Shown here: one piece after another, positions 26,544 through 35,150 of the stretch
Position numbering within the stretch: the first letter of the stretch is position 1
Layout of the letters: each line of letters opens with the position of its first letter
Source of the DNA: Maribacter antarcticus DSM 21422
GTDB taxonomy: Bacteria > Bacteroidota > Bacteroidia > Flavobacteriales > Flavobacteriaceae
NCBI RefSeq assembly: GCF_000621125.1
Contig: NZ_JHZC01000006.1
Span: forward strand, 1 to 64,000
Reading direction: 5' to 3'
Length of the DNA: 64,000 nt
The notes under the pieces: model-generated
What the model was told of the DNA's origin: nothing
Databases searched by the model: none
What the model saw: only the letters and a program-made list of their open reading frames with translations
Program-made: the position numbers and the translations under genes

Positions 26544-27596
26544 ATGAAAGCAAGGTATAAAAAGTATGATTTAAATTTTAAGCGCCCCAGCGGCACTTCG
26601 CGTGGGGTTTTACGAACCAAGGAAACCTGGTTTTTGATTTTAGAGGAAGATGGACGTTTTGGAATTGGGGAGTGTGGACTTTTTAGAGGTCTAAGCCACG
26701 ATGATGTGTCGGGTTACGAGGAGCAGCTTAACTGGTTGGTAGCCAATATTAACACTGATAAAAAAGCCTTGTTAACTGCTTTAAATCAATATCCGAGTAT
26801 CCAGTTCGGATTAGAACAAGCAGCACTATCCCTTACATCGGAAAATCCATTTGAGCTTTTCCCTTCAGACTTTACGAAATCAGAACGTCCTACTGAAATA
26901 AATGGACTCATTTGGATGGGAGAACCGGGATATATGCACGAACAGATACAGCAAAAAATCGAAGAAGGTTTCCGTTGTATAAAAATGAAGATAGGTGCTA
27001 TCGATTTTGATGCCGAGGTTAATTTATTAGAGTCTATCCGAAAGAAATTTGATAAAGATAAAATAGAACTCCGGGTAGATGCCAACGGTGCATTTTCACC
27101 TGACGCAGCATTAGGTAAACTAAAGCTACTGTCGCAATTGGATTTACATTCCATTGAACAGCCTATTAAACAAGGTCAGCAGGAGTATATGAAAACCTTA
27201 TGTGAGAATACACCTTTGGCTATTGCTTTAGATGAAGAGCTCATTGGGGTAACTGATTTCACCGAGAAGGAAGAACTATTGAAAAGGATAAACCCACAGT
27301 ATATTATTTTAAAACCCAGTTTGGTAGGCGGCTTCCAGGGCAGCGAGGAGTGGATAGCTATAGCGAAGAAGTATAATATAGGATGGTGGGTAACTAGTGC
27401 CTTGGAAAGTAATGTTGGGCTTAACGCTATTGCGCAATGGACAGCTACTTTGAATAATCCCTTACCCCAAGGTTTGGGAACAGGGGGGTTATTCACGAAT
27501 AATTTTGATAGTCCGTTAACCGTGTCTAATGGAGGTATTTATTACGATAAGAACGCCTTATGGCAAGAACATTTAATTGAGGATTTATGTATTTAG
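26544..27596 (+). CDS. menC: o-succinylbenzoate synthase
   Basis: MenC dehydrates the MenD/MenH product to o-succinylbenzoate. The 350-residue enolase-superfamily protein shows the KxK base pair in CIKMKIGAID, metal ligands in DANGAFSP, EQP and LDEELIG, and the second base in ILKPSLVGGFQG, ending TSALESNVGLNAIAQW. Dipeptide epimerases share this fold, but the downstream menE supports the OSB synthase role. Its end overlaps the next gene by ten bases. Confidence 0.92.
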   Translation: MKARYKKYDLNFKRPSGTSRGVLRTKETWFLILEEDGRFGIGECGLFRGLSHDDVSGYEEQLNWLVANINTDKKALLTALNQYPSIQFGLEQAALSLTSENPFELFPSDFTKSERPTEINGLIWMGEPGYMHEQIQQKIEEGFRCIKMKIGAIDFDAEVNLLESIRKKFDKDKIELRVDANGAFSPDAALGKLKLLSQLDLHSIEQPIKQGQQEYMKTLCENTPLAIALDEELIGVTDFTEKEELLKRINPQYIILKPSLVGGFQGSEEWIAIAKKYNIGWWVTSALESNVGLNAIAQWTATLNNPLPQGLGTGGLFTNNFDSPLTVSNGGIYYDKNALWQEHLIEDLCI

Positions 27597-28543
27597 AACA
27601 GGCGTATAAAGGATTGAGTGAAGGTTGGCGCTATTTAGTGGGTATAATTATCGTGTTTTTTGGCTGGCAGATAGTTGGGGCAATACCTCTTGTGACGGCA
27701 TTGATAGCAAAAACAGGGTCATTGTCTATTTTGTTGACTGCAAATGAGGATATGGGTATACTATCTAGGGCTTTGGGTTCTAGCCTCTTTTTATTTTATA
27801 TGTTGGTGATGTTTGCGATAGGGTTGCTATTCCTTTTTCTCTTTGTAAAATTTGCACACGAACAAACCATAACATCGCTTACCACCTCCAGAAAAAAAAT
27901 AGATTGGTCTCGAGTTTTGTTTGCTTTTGTGCTATGGGCAGTTATAACGGTTCTTTTTATCTTTTTAGAAATATATTTATCTCCAGAGGATTACGAGTAT
28001 AATTTTAATTTGGGTCCCTTTTTGATTCTAGCAGTAGTAGCGATACTTCTGATTCCAATACAGACCAGTATGGAGGAGTATTTTATTAGGGGCTATATGA
28101 TGCAGGGTTTAGGTGTTACAGTCAAAAATAGATGGTTTCCTTTAGTGTTCACTTCCTTGTTATTCGGCTTAATGCATATTGCCAATCCAGAGGTTGAAAA
28201 AATAGGCTACGGAATTTTGATTTATTATATAGGTACAGGATTCTTTTTAGGTATCATTACCCTTATGGACGAAGGTTTGGAGTTGGCATTGGGCTTCCAT
28301 GCCGCTAACAACCTAACTGCGGCTTTATTGGTCACAGCAGATTGGACTGCCTTCCAGACCAATTCCGTCTATCGGGATATTTCCGATCCTGTCCTAGGGT
28401 GGGATGTTTTAATTCCAATTTTTGTGGTCTTCCCCATACTTCTGTTTATTTTTTCTCAAATGTATAGGTGGAAAGATTGGAAAGAAAAACTCACAGGCAA
28501 GGTACTATCCAAAGAGGAGTTCAATGCAAAAAAATTAGAATAA
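27587..28543 (+). CDS. CPBP family intramembrane glutamic endopeptidase
   Basis: The 318-residue inner-membrane protein has about eight hydrophobic helices. The C-terminal half carries the CPBP/Rce1-like active-site motifs: SMEEYFIRGY (EExxxR), LLFGLMHIAN (FxxxH) and LGFHAANNLTAAL (HxxxN/D). Relatives cleave prenylated or membrane substrates, or act in bacteriocin immunity and protein sorting; the substrate here is unknown. It is embedded between menC and menE, overlapping the first and touching the second, so it is cotranscribed with them. Confidence 0.9.
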   Translation: MYLEQAYKGLSEGWRYLVGIIIVFFGWQIVGAIPLVTALIAKTGSLSILLTANEDMGILSRALGSSLFLFYMLVMFAIGLLFLFLFVKFAHEQTITSLTTSRKKIDWSRVLFAFVLWAVITVLFIFLEIYLSPEDYEYNFNLGPFLILAVVAILLIPIQTSMEEYFIRGYMMQGLGVTVKNRWFPLVFTSLLFGLMHIANPEVEKIGYGILIYYIGTGFFLGIITLMDEGLELALGFHAANNLTAALLVTADWTAFQTNSVYRDISDPVLGWDVLIPIFVVFPILLFIFSQMYRWKDWKEKLTGKVLSKEEFNAKKLE

Positions 28544-29629
28544 TTGAAGGAGAGAACCATACATCCGGAATTCCGATTGAACGGAGTCTCTTGCAATGCT
28601 GCGACCCTGCAGGAGTACGCGTATTGTTTTATAAAGGAGGGAGCGCCGTATGAAAAGCATATCGGAGATTTTCTTTTGGATTGGTTGTCGACATCACTTA
28701 CGATAACGGTACAAACATCTGGTTCTACGGGAACACCAAAGCAGCTTGTTATCAAAAAGGAGCATATGGTCAATTCTGCTCTTGCAACAGGGATGTTTTT
28801 TGAATTAGAGCAAGGAAACACAGTACTATATTGCCTGTCTACGGAATTTATTGCTGGTAAAATGATGCTTGTTCGTGCCCTAATTTTAGGTTTGGATATA
28901 ATTTGTGTAGCACCAGTATCAAACCCTTTGGAGGCTACTAACGCAAAATTTGATTTTGCCGCTATGGTACCGCTGCAACTAATAAATTCAATAGATAAAA
29001 TACACCATATTAAAACGCTACTTGTTGGAGGAGCACCCTTTTTAGATGATTTAAAGGAATTGGTGCAAAATAAACCGACCAACATCTACGAAACCTATGG
29101 CATGACGGAGACGATAACCCACATTGCCTTAAAGCGTATAAATCATCTTAAAAATGTAGAAACTGACCAAGAGAGCAATGCCTTCAAAGTGCTACCAGAG
29201 GTAAGCATAACGATGGATAACCGCGATTGCTTAGTAATTAGCGCACCCAATATAAGCGATGCCGAAGTGGTAACCAACGACGTGGTACGTATGATTTCTG
29301 AAACGGAATTTGAGTGGTTGGGCCGTTATGATAACGTAATCAATTCGGGAGGTATAAAATTATTTCCTGAACGTATCGAAGCTAAATTGACTAAAATGGT
29401 AGCGCATCGATTTTTTGTGGCGGGACTACCAGATGAAAAATTAGGGCAAAAGTTAGTGCTCTTTGTTGAAGGAAAATCGGATATCGGAAATAGCTTGGAA
29501 ACAATATCAGGTGCCACATTCCTCGATAAATTTGAAATTCCTAAGGACGTTATTTTCGTTCCGAATTTTAAGGAGACTAAAAACGGAAAAATCAACCGGA
29601 GGACTACCTTGCAAAGTGTTATAGGATAA
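28544..29629 (+). CDS. menE: o-succinylbenzoate-CoA ligase
   Basis: MenE activates o-succinylbenzoate to its CoA ester through an acyl-adenylate. At 361 residues it is short for the AMP-binding family, as is usual for Bacteroidota MenE. Motifs present are TSGSTGTPKQLVIK (P-loop), YETYGMTET, GRYDNVINSGGIKLFPE and the C-terminal ETKNGKINRR with the adenylation Lys. The TTG start immediately follows the TAA of the CPBP gene, implying translational coupling. Confidence 0.93.
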   Translation: MKERTIHPEFRLNGVSCNAATLQEYAYCFIKEGAPYEKHIGDFLLDWLSTSLTITVQTSGSTGTPKQLVIKKEHMVNSALATGMFFELEQGNTVLYCLSTEFIAGKMMLVRALILGLDIICVAPVSNPLEATNAKFDFAAMVPLQLINSIDKIHHIKTLLVGGAPFLDDLKELVQNKPTNIYETYGMTETITHIALKRINHLKNVETDQESNAFKVLPEVSITMDNRDCLVISAPNISDAEVVTNDVVRMISETEFEWLGRYDNVINSGGIKLFPERIEAKLTKMVAHRFFVAGLPDEKLGQKLVLFVEGKSDIGNSLETISGATFLDKFEIPKDVIFVPNFKETKNGKINRRTTLQSVIG

Positions 29630-29760
29630 GGGGGTTGAGTTGCTACAACTACTTTTATCGAGGCACTATGAATCAGATGAATTTTCGATATAGAAATCCG
29701 ATAGTATCTTATCTAGCGAACACAATATTTTTGTATTTTCATGGCATAAATAAAATCGTC

Positions 29761-31107
29761 ATGAAATACGTTTTACGCTTTTCTCTTATACTGCTGACAA
29801 TCAGTCTTAATGCTCAACAAATACTACCCGAGCAAGATAGGGCTAGGGTAGTAGATGAAATATTGGGCGACCGTTTCAATAAGCTGTTACCCGAATTAAT
29901 GGATACCGCCGGAATAGATATGTGGGTTCTTATTTCTAGGGAATACAACGAAGATCCTGTGTTGAAAACGATGTTGCCTGCTACCTGGTTAAGCGCCAGA
30001 AGACGGACTATTCTTCTATTCTATAGGGACAAAGCAAAAAATACGATTGAGAAATTAGCCGTGGCGCGTTACAATGTTGGAAATAATATAATTTCAGCAT
30101 GGGATAAGGAAAAAGAACCAAATCAATGGAAACGCTTAATGCAGCTAATAGAAGAACGTAACCCAAATACCATAGGGCTTAATTTTTCAAAAGACCACAA
30201 TATAGCAGACGGCTTGGATAAAACTGATTATGATGAGTTTATGGCTAACCTTCCAAAAAAAATGCATTCAAAAGTAGTCTCAGCCGAGCAATTGGCCGTG
30301 CGGTGGATAGAGACCCGAACAGAACGCGAAATGGTTATTTTTGATCAGTTAGTAGATATCACCCATGATATTATAGCTGAGGCATTTTCTGAAAAAGTAA
30401 TTACACCGGGGGTTACTAGAACAACCGATGTGGTGTGGTGGATGCGCCAAAAAGTGACGGATATGGGATTAGAGACTTGGTTTCACCCTACCGTAGATGT
30501 GCAACGCACGAGCAATAAAAACGATGCAAATTTTTACTCTTTTGCTAGTAAGCCAGATGAGATGGTAATTATGCCGGGAGATTTATTACACTGCGATTTT
30601 GGGATTACGTATCTTAGATTAAATACAGATTGCCAAGAGTTGGCCTATGTTTTAAAGCCCGAGGAGATCAGCGCCCCAGATTTTCTTGTGAACGGATTAA
30701 AGGATGGTAATAGGGTGCAAGATTTCTTAACGACGAATATGATAAAGGGACGAACGGGAAATGAAATTTTAGCAAAAGCCTTATCCGAGTCGAAAGCAGC
30801 GGGATTAAGACCTTCTATTTATACACATCCATTAGGCGCTTATGGTCACTCTGCAGGTACAACAATTGGGATGTGGGATTCCCAAGAGGGTGTTATGAAA
30901 GATGATGGCGAGAACTATCCGTTAAATCCGAATACCGTGTATGCGATTGAATTGAATACTACCATTACAATTCCGGAATGGAAAAAGGACATCCGTATTA
31001 TGTTAGAAGAGGCCGGATTTTATGGTAAGGAAGGCTTTAGGTACGTAAATGGAAGACAAACAGAATTGTTGTTGGTGCCAAGGGTAAAGGGGCACCAAGG
31101 GAATTGA
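29761..31107 (+). CDS. secreted M24-family metallopeptidase (Xaa-Pro aminopeptidase-like)
   Basis: The ATG chosen gives 448 residues with a clear signal peptide (MKYVLRFSLILLTISLNAQQ); the open frame extends further upstream but without a signal sequence at its start. The creatinase-like N-terminal domain includes GIDMWVLISREYNEDP, and the pita-bread catalytic domain includes GDLLHCDFGITY (metal Asp), HPLGAYGHSAGTTIGMWD (His) and YAIELNTTI with the metal Glu. It is presumably periplasmic and trims peptides. It stands alone after menE. Confidence 0.88.
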   Translation: MKYVLRFSLILLTISLNAQQILPEQDRARVVDEILGDRFNKLLPELMDTAGIDMWVLISREYNEDPVLKTMLPATWLSARRRTILLFYRDKAKNTIEKLAVARYNVGNNIISAWDKEKEPNQWKRLMQLIEERNPNTIGLNFSKDHNIADGLDKTDYDEFMANLPKKMHSKVVSAEQLAVRWIETRTEREMVIFDQLVDITHDIIAEAFSEKVITPGVTRTTDVVWWMRQKVTDMGLETWFHPTVDVQRTSNKNDANFYSFASKPDEMVIMPGDLLHCDFGITYLRLNTDCQELAYVLKPEEISAPDFLVNGLKDGNRVQDFLTTNMIKGRTGNEILAKALSESKAAGLRPSIYTHPLGAYGHSAGTTIGMWDSQEGVMKDDGENYPLNPNTVYAIELNTTITIPEWKKDIRIMLEEAGFYGKEGFRYVNGRQTELLLVPRVKGHQGN

Positions 31108-31606
31108 TGGTTTTTCAGAATGGAAGCTCCTCATACATCTTGAAATTATATTCCATGTAGGAAGGGAGTTAATGTAAGTCTTTAAGCTTGTAAAAGCACC
31201 TCCTTTTGCTAAAGAGAGATGTTTTTACCTGTTCCATGTTTAACTTATGCTCGATATTTAAAATCTACATACCATTTTTAACTACTTCTTGGTACAATAT
31301 TTGTTACAAGTTTATATTATTATATTACTTTATATCTTCGATTGCAAGAATGAAATAAGTACCTGCTAGTATGCTGCATCTATTTTATTTATTAGATTAA
31401 ATTTTGAAGTGTTAAACCATCCGATTTACAATCTTAGGACGATACGAAAAGTGTTACGTATCCGTAGAATAGGCTTGTGGATACATCATTAATAGTAAAG
31501 CTATTATTATAGCACTATTTATGGTTAATTAAGTGTTAAGAAAAGAAAATTTGTTCATATAATAGTGTATATTTAAGATAAGATGATAACATTAAAACCT
31601 TCAGCT
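31108..31606. other. AT-rich intergenic region upstream of the tandem secreted-protein genes
   Basis: About 500 bases without a gene were found. The right half is very AT-rich (TATTATATTACTTTATATC and similar). It is the likely control region of the three-gene cluster, but no promoter box with good spacing can be named. Confidence 0.4.
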
Positions 31607-33340
31607 ATGAAAAAAAATATGTTTCTTTTAGTTTGCGCAATTGTCAGTTCTGTTTTTGTTTGGGGACAGGATGAGCGTATGATTTCTGGTACCGTTTCAG
31701 ACGGTAATAGTCCTATTTCCAATGTGCAAATCGCTGTTCTAGAAAATGGAGAATCCGTTTTTTCTAATACCGATGGTAAATATACTATAGTCGCAGATAC
31801 AGGAGATGTATTAACCTACACCTACATGGGCATGAAGACCATAACCATTCGTGTAGAGGATGTGACACGAATCTTGAATCCTATAATGATTCTTGATGTG
31901 AACGAATTGGACGAAGTTGTTGTTGAAAGCAGTAAACGACTCTCGCAAAAAAATATAGAGGAGCAATACACCGTTCGAGAAAATATAATCAAAACGGCCT
32001 ACGGGTATATAGATGCGGAGCGATCATCAGGACGGATAGGGTTTATACAAGAAGACGATATTACTTTTGCAGCAGGAAATATCCTGAATTTAATCGCAAC
32101 AGGAAGGTTACAGGGTGTACAAATTATAGATGGCGGTGTTTTCATCAGAGGAATTTCCTCCATCGAAAATCGCAGACCGGCTGTTTTTGATGTAGATGGA
32201 CAAATATTTACACAAATTCCTATGTGGGTAGATTTAGGAAATATCAAGCGCATAGCAGTATTAAATAATTTGGCTATGACTACTCAGTATGGTACAATTG
32301 CTTCCGGAGGCGTTATCGTAATCAATACCTTAGCTGGGAATATAGCGAAAAAAGGAATTGTAGACCAAGCCAAACTGCGAAATAATTTCTATAAGGATGA
32401 TGCCCTAGATAGTGAAGGAAGAAAAAATAATTGGCCCGCTTATAAGAAACAACTCTATGCCAGTACTTCTGTTGAAACTGCTCAAATTACATTTAAAGAA
32501 CTTGCTGTCACGCACTCCAACTCCCCTTATTTCTTGTTGGACGCCCAAGCTTATTTTACGGAAGAGTGGGACAGGGCAGACCTAGGGGAAGAGATCATTG
32601 CAAATCACTTTACACCCTACACGGAAAACTCAGTATTGTTAAAGGCACTTTCCTATCAATACCAAGAACAAGGTCAGTACGAAAAGGCTAACGCTACCTA
32701 TAAAGAGGTATTCTTGCTTCGCCCAAATTATGCACAGAGCTATCTAGATATGGCCCGGAGCTACCGAGAAATTGGTAGTACCATTAAATCGGCATCATTA
32801 CATGCCAGGTACGGCTATTTACAGGAGCAAGGCTTTATGGAAATAGATACGGCAGGTCTTGGCTCCATCATGGATCGAGAGTTTAATAACTTACTTGCGC
32901 TGGAGAAAGATGCCGTTGTTGAAAAAGGGAAGCGAAATAAGTTGTTCGTGGCTAAGGAAGATTTTGAAGGGACAAGGGTTGTATTTGAATGGAACGACGG
33001 TGAGGCTGAATTCGAGTTACAGTTTGTGAATCCTGGAAAGCAGTACCATACTTGGAAACACAGTCTGGCGGATAACGCCGCGCTAATTGCTCGTGAGAAA
33101 AATTTTGGCTACAACACCATGGAACAACTAATAGATGGTTCTTTGCCCGGCAATTGGAGGGTAAACGTAACCTATCTTGGCAATAAGAGCTTAACGCCTT
33201 CCTATTTAAAAGCTACAGTGTACCATAATTACGGTACCCGTGCACAGCGCAAAGAGGTGAAGGTCTTTAAGATGAGCCTTAAAAATGTAAATCAGGAGCT
33301 GTTAACGCTTCGCAGTGCCATGGGCGTAGCCTCCAAGTAG
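31607..33340 (+). CDS. secreted CarboxypepD_reg / barrel-less TonB plug / TPR / DUF2135-like protein (copy A)
   Basis: From this ATG, 577 residues start with a signal peptide (MKKNMFLLVCAIVSSVFVWG). Domain order by eye: CarboxypepD_reg-like beta sandwich (about 22-100, SGTVSDGNSPISNVQI); a NELDEVVV segment like the TonB-box linker; a TonB-dependent receptor plug (about 140-245, FIRGISS...RRPAVFDVDG...SGGVIVINT) that ends exactly where a SusC barrel would begin; a helical TPR part (about 340-420, YQYQEQGQYEKANATYKEVF); and a C-terminal beta domain (about 445-565, VVFEWNDGEAEFEL...VNVTYLGN...KATVYHNYGT) resembling DUF2135/YfaP. No beta-barrel follows, so it should be periplasmic or surface-bound. 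Function unknown. A paralogue follows after 59 bases. Confidence 0.75.
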   Translation: MKKNMFLLVCAIVSSVFVWGQDERMISGTVSDGNSPISNVQIAVLENGESVFSNTDGKYTIVADTGDVLTYTYMGMKTITIRVEDVTRILNPIMILDVNELDEVVVESSKRLSQKNIEEQYTVRENIIKTAYGYIDAERSSGRIGFIQEDDITFAAGNILNLIATGRLQGVQIIDGGVFIRGISSIENRRPAVFDVDGQIFTQIPMWVDLGNIKRIAVLNNLAMTTQYGTIASGGVIVINTLAGNIAKKGIVDQAKLRNNFYKDDALDSEGRKNNWPAYKKQLYASTSVETAQITFKELAVTHSNSPYFLLDAQAYFTEEWDRADLGEEIIANHFTPYTENSVLLKALSYQYQEQGQYEKANATYKEVFLLRPNYAQSYLDMARSYREIGSTIKSASLHARYGYLQEQGFMEIDTAGLGSIMDREFNNLLALEKDAVVEKGKRNKLFVAKEDFEGTRVVFEWNDGEAEFELQFVNPGKQYHTWKHSLADNAALIAREKNFGYNTMEQLIDGSLPGNWRVNVTYLGNKSLTPSYLKATVYHNYGTRAQRKEVKVFKMSLKNVNQELLTLRSAMGVASK

Positions 33341-33399
33341 TATACACATGTGTTAATTATTATTTTAAATGAATTTATGAATTAGAAAAAAATAAGGAT

Positions 33400-35145
33400 A
33401 TGGCAAAGAAAATTCTAACATTGATGCTGAGCTTTTTAGTAATGGGCCTAGCGATGGGGCAGGAGGAACGAACCATTAGCGGAAAGGTCTCCGATGGCAA
33501 TAGGCCCATGGAGAACGTTACTGTTGAAATTTTGAATACAAATGCGGTGACCACCACGGATAAAGATGGGTTTTATCGTTTAGCCATAGCCACTGATGAC
33601 GAACTGCAATTTTCCTATATGGGTATGAAGACCATGACCATACGGATAGAAGATGTTACGCGTATTTTAAATCCCGTTATGGTTCCTGAAGTAAACATAC
33701 TGGACGAGGTTGTGGTGACCAAAAGTAGGCGTAAATCGCAGAAGGATTTAGAATTTGAATATCAAGTAGACCAAAATATTATTAGAACCGCCTTTGGTTA
33801 CATACACGCCCAAAGTTCTTCCGGTACTGTTCGTGTTTTGAATGAAAGTAATATAATACCCGTTACACCCTGTGTACTAGACCTTTTACGTACACGTTTT
33901 CCTGGGCTTGCCGTATCAGGAGACTGTTTCGGCGGAGGTATGGTTACGAATAGGGGTACTTCTACACTTTTTGGCAGGAACTTAGTGGCTTGGGATGTAG
34001 ATGGCATGATTTTGTCCAACCCTCCTATTTGGCTAGATGTAAATAATATACAGCGAATTGCAGTACTCTCTTCTTTAGTTACAGGAGTTAGATATGGCAC
34101 ATTGGGGTCAGGAGGTATCGTGGTAATCAATACCAAATCTGGAAACTCTTTTCGTGATGAGGTTGTAGACCGTGCTCGGCTGCGCAATAACTTCTACAAG
34201 GACGATTCTTTAGAAGATACCGATATTCGAAACAATTGGCCGGCTTATAAAACAGAACTCTATGCCAGCACTTCGCTAGAGAATGCCAACCAGAATTTCG
34301 AAAAGCTGGTGGAGAAATACACTAATTCTCCTTATTTCCTTTTGGATACACAGGCTTATTTTACGAAAGAGTGGGAGAGACCTGATCTTGGAGAAGAGAT
34401 TATTGCAAATTATTTCGGTTTATATGATGAGAATCCTGTATTGCTAAAGGCGCTTGCTTATCAGTACCAAGAGCAAGGTCAATATGAAAAGGCTAACGCC
34501 ACTTATAAAGAGGTATTCGTGCTCCGCCCAAGTTATGCACAGAGCTATCTAGATATGGCCCGGAGCTACCGAGAAATTGGCAGTACCATTAAATCGGCAT
34601 CACTACATGCCAGGTACGGCTATTTACAGGAGCAAGGCTTTATGGAACTGGATACGGCAGGTCTTGGCTCCATTATGAATCGAGAGTTTAATAACTTACT
34701 TGCGTTGGAGAAAGATGCCGTTGTTGAAAAAGGAAATCGAAACAAGCTTTATGTGGCTAAGGAAGATTTTGAAGGGACAAGGGTCGTATTTGAATGGAAC
34801 GATGGGGAGGCAGAATTTGAGCTGCAATTTGTAAACCCTGGCAAGCAGTATCATATCTGGAGACACAGTTGGGAGGATAATGCAGATATGATTACTCGCG
34901 AGAAGAACTTTGGCTATAACACTATGGAAGAATTCATAGACGGGTCCTTGCCCGGCATTTGGCAGGTAAACGTTACTTATTTAGGCAACAAGAGCATAAC
35001 CCCTAGCTATCTAAAAGCTACAGTCTACCATAATTACGGTACCCGTGCCCAACGGAAAGAGGTAAAGGTTTTTAAAATGAGCCTTAAAAATGCGAACCAG
35101 GAGCTATTTAAAATAGCAAGTACTACTGCAATAGTTTCTAAATAG
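33400..35145 (+). CDS. secreted CarboxypepD_reg / barrel-less TonB plug / TPR / DUF2135-like protein (copy B)
   Basis: This 581-residue paralogue of the preceding gene has the same signal peptide, CarboxypepD_reg, EVVV linker, plug (LDLLRTRFPGLAVSG, NRGTSTLFGRN, VAWDVDGMI, GSGGIVVINT), TPR and DUF2135-like layout. The N-terminal half has clearly diverged from copy A. From the TPR region onward the two proteins are nearly identical, including long DNA stretches with only scattered differences. Five bases separate it from the next gene, so the three genes probably form one operon. Confidence 0.75.
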   Translation: MAKKILTLMLSFLVMGLAMGQEERTISGKVSDGNRPMENVTVEILNTNAVTTTDKDGFYRLAIATDDELQFSYMGMKTMTIRIEDVTRILNPVMVPEVNILDEVVVTKSRRKSQKDLEFEYQVDQNIIRTAFGYIHAQSSSGTVRVLNESNIIPVTPCVLDLLRTRFPGLAVSGDCFGGGMVTNRGTSTLFGRNLVAWDVDGMILSNPPIWLDVNNIQRIAVLSSLVTGVRYGTLGSGGIVVINTKSGNSFRDEVVDRARLRNNFYKDDSLEDTDIRNNWPAYKTELYASTSLENANQNFEKLVEKYTNSPYFLLDTQAYFTKEWERPDLGEEIIANYFGLYDENPVLLKALAYQYQEQGQYEKANATYKEVFVLRPSYAQSYLDMARSYREIGSTIKSASLHARYGYLQEQGFMELDTAGLGSIMNREFNNLLALEKDAVVEKGNRNKLYVAKEDFEGTRVVFEWNDGEAEFELQFVNPGKQYHIWRHSWEDNADMITREKNFGYNTMEEFIDGSLPGIWQVNVTYLGNKSITPSYLKATVYHNYGTRAQRKEVKVFKMSLKNANQELFKIASTTAIVSK

Positions 35146-35150
35146 TTACT

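Noticed and set aside
28456..29085. 209-codon minus-strand open frame over menE
   Set aside because: Antisense to the well-supported CPBP and menE genes; no family features.
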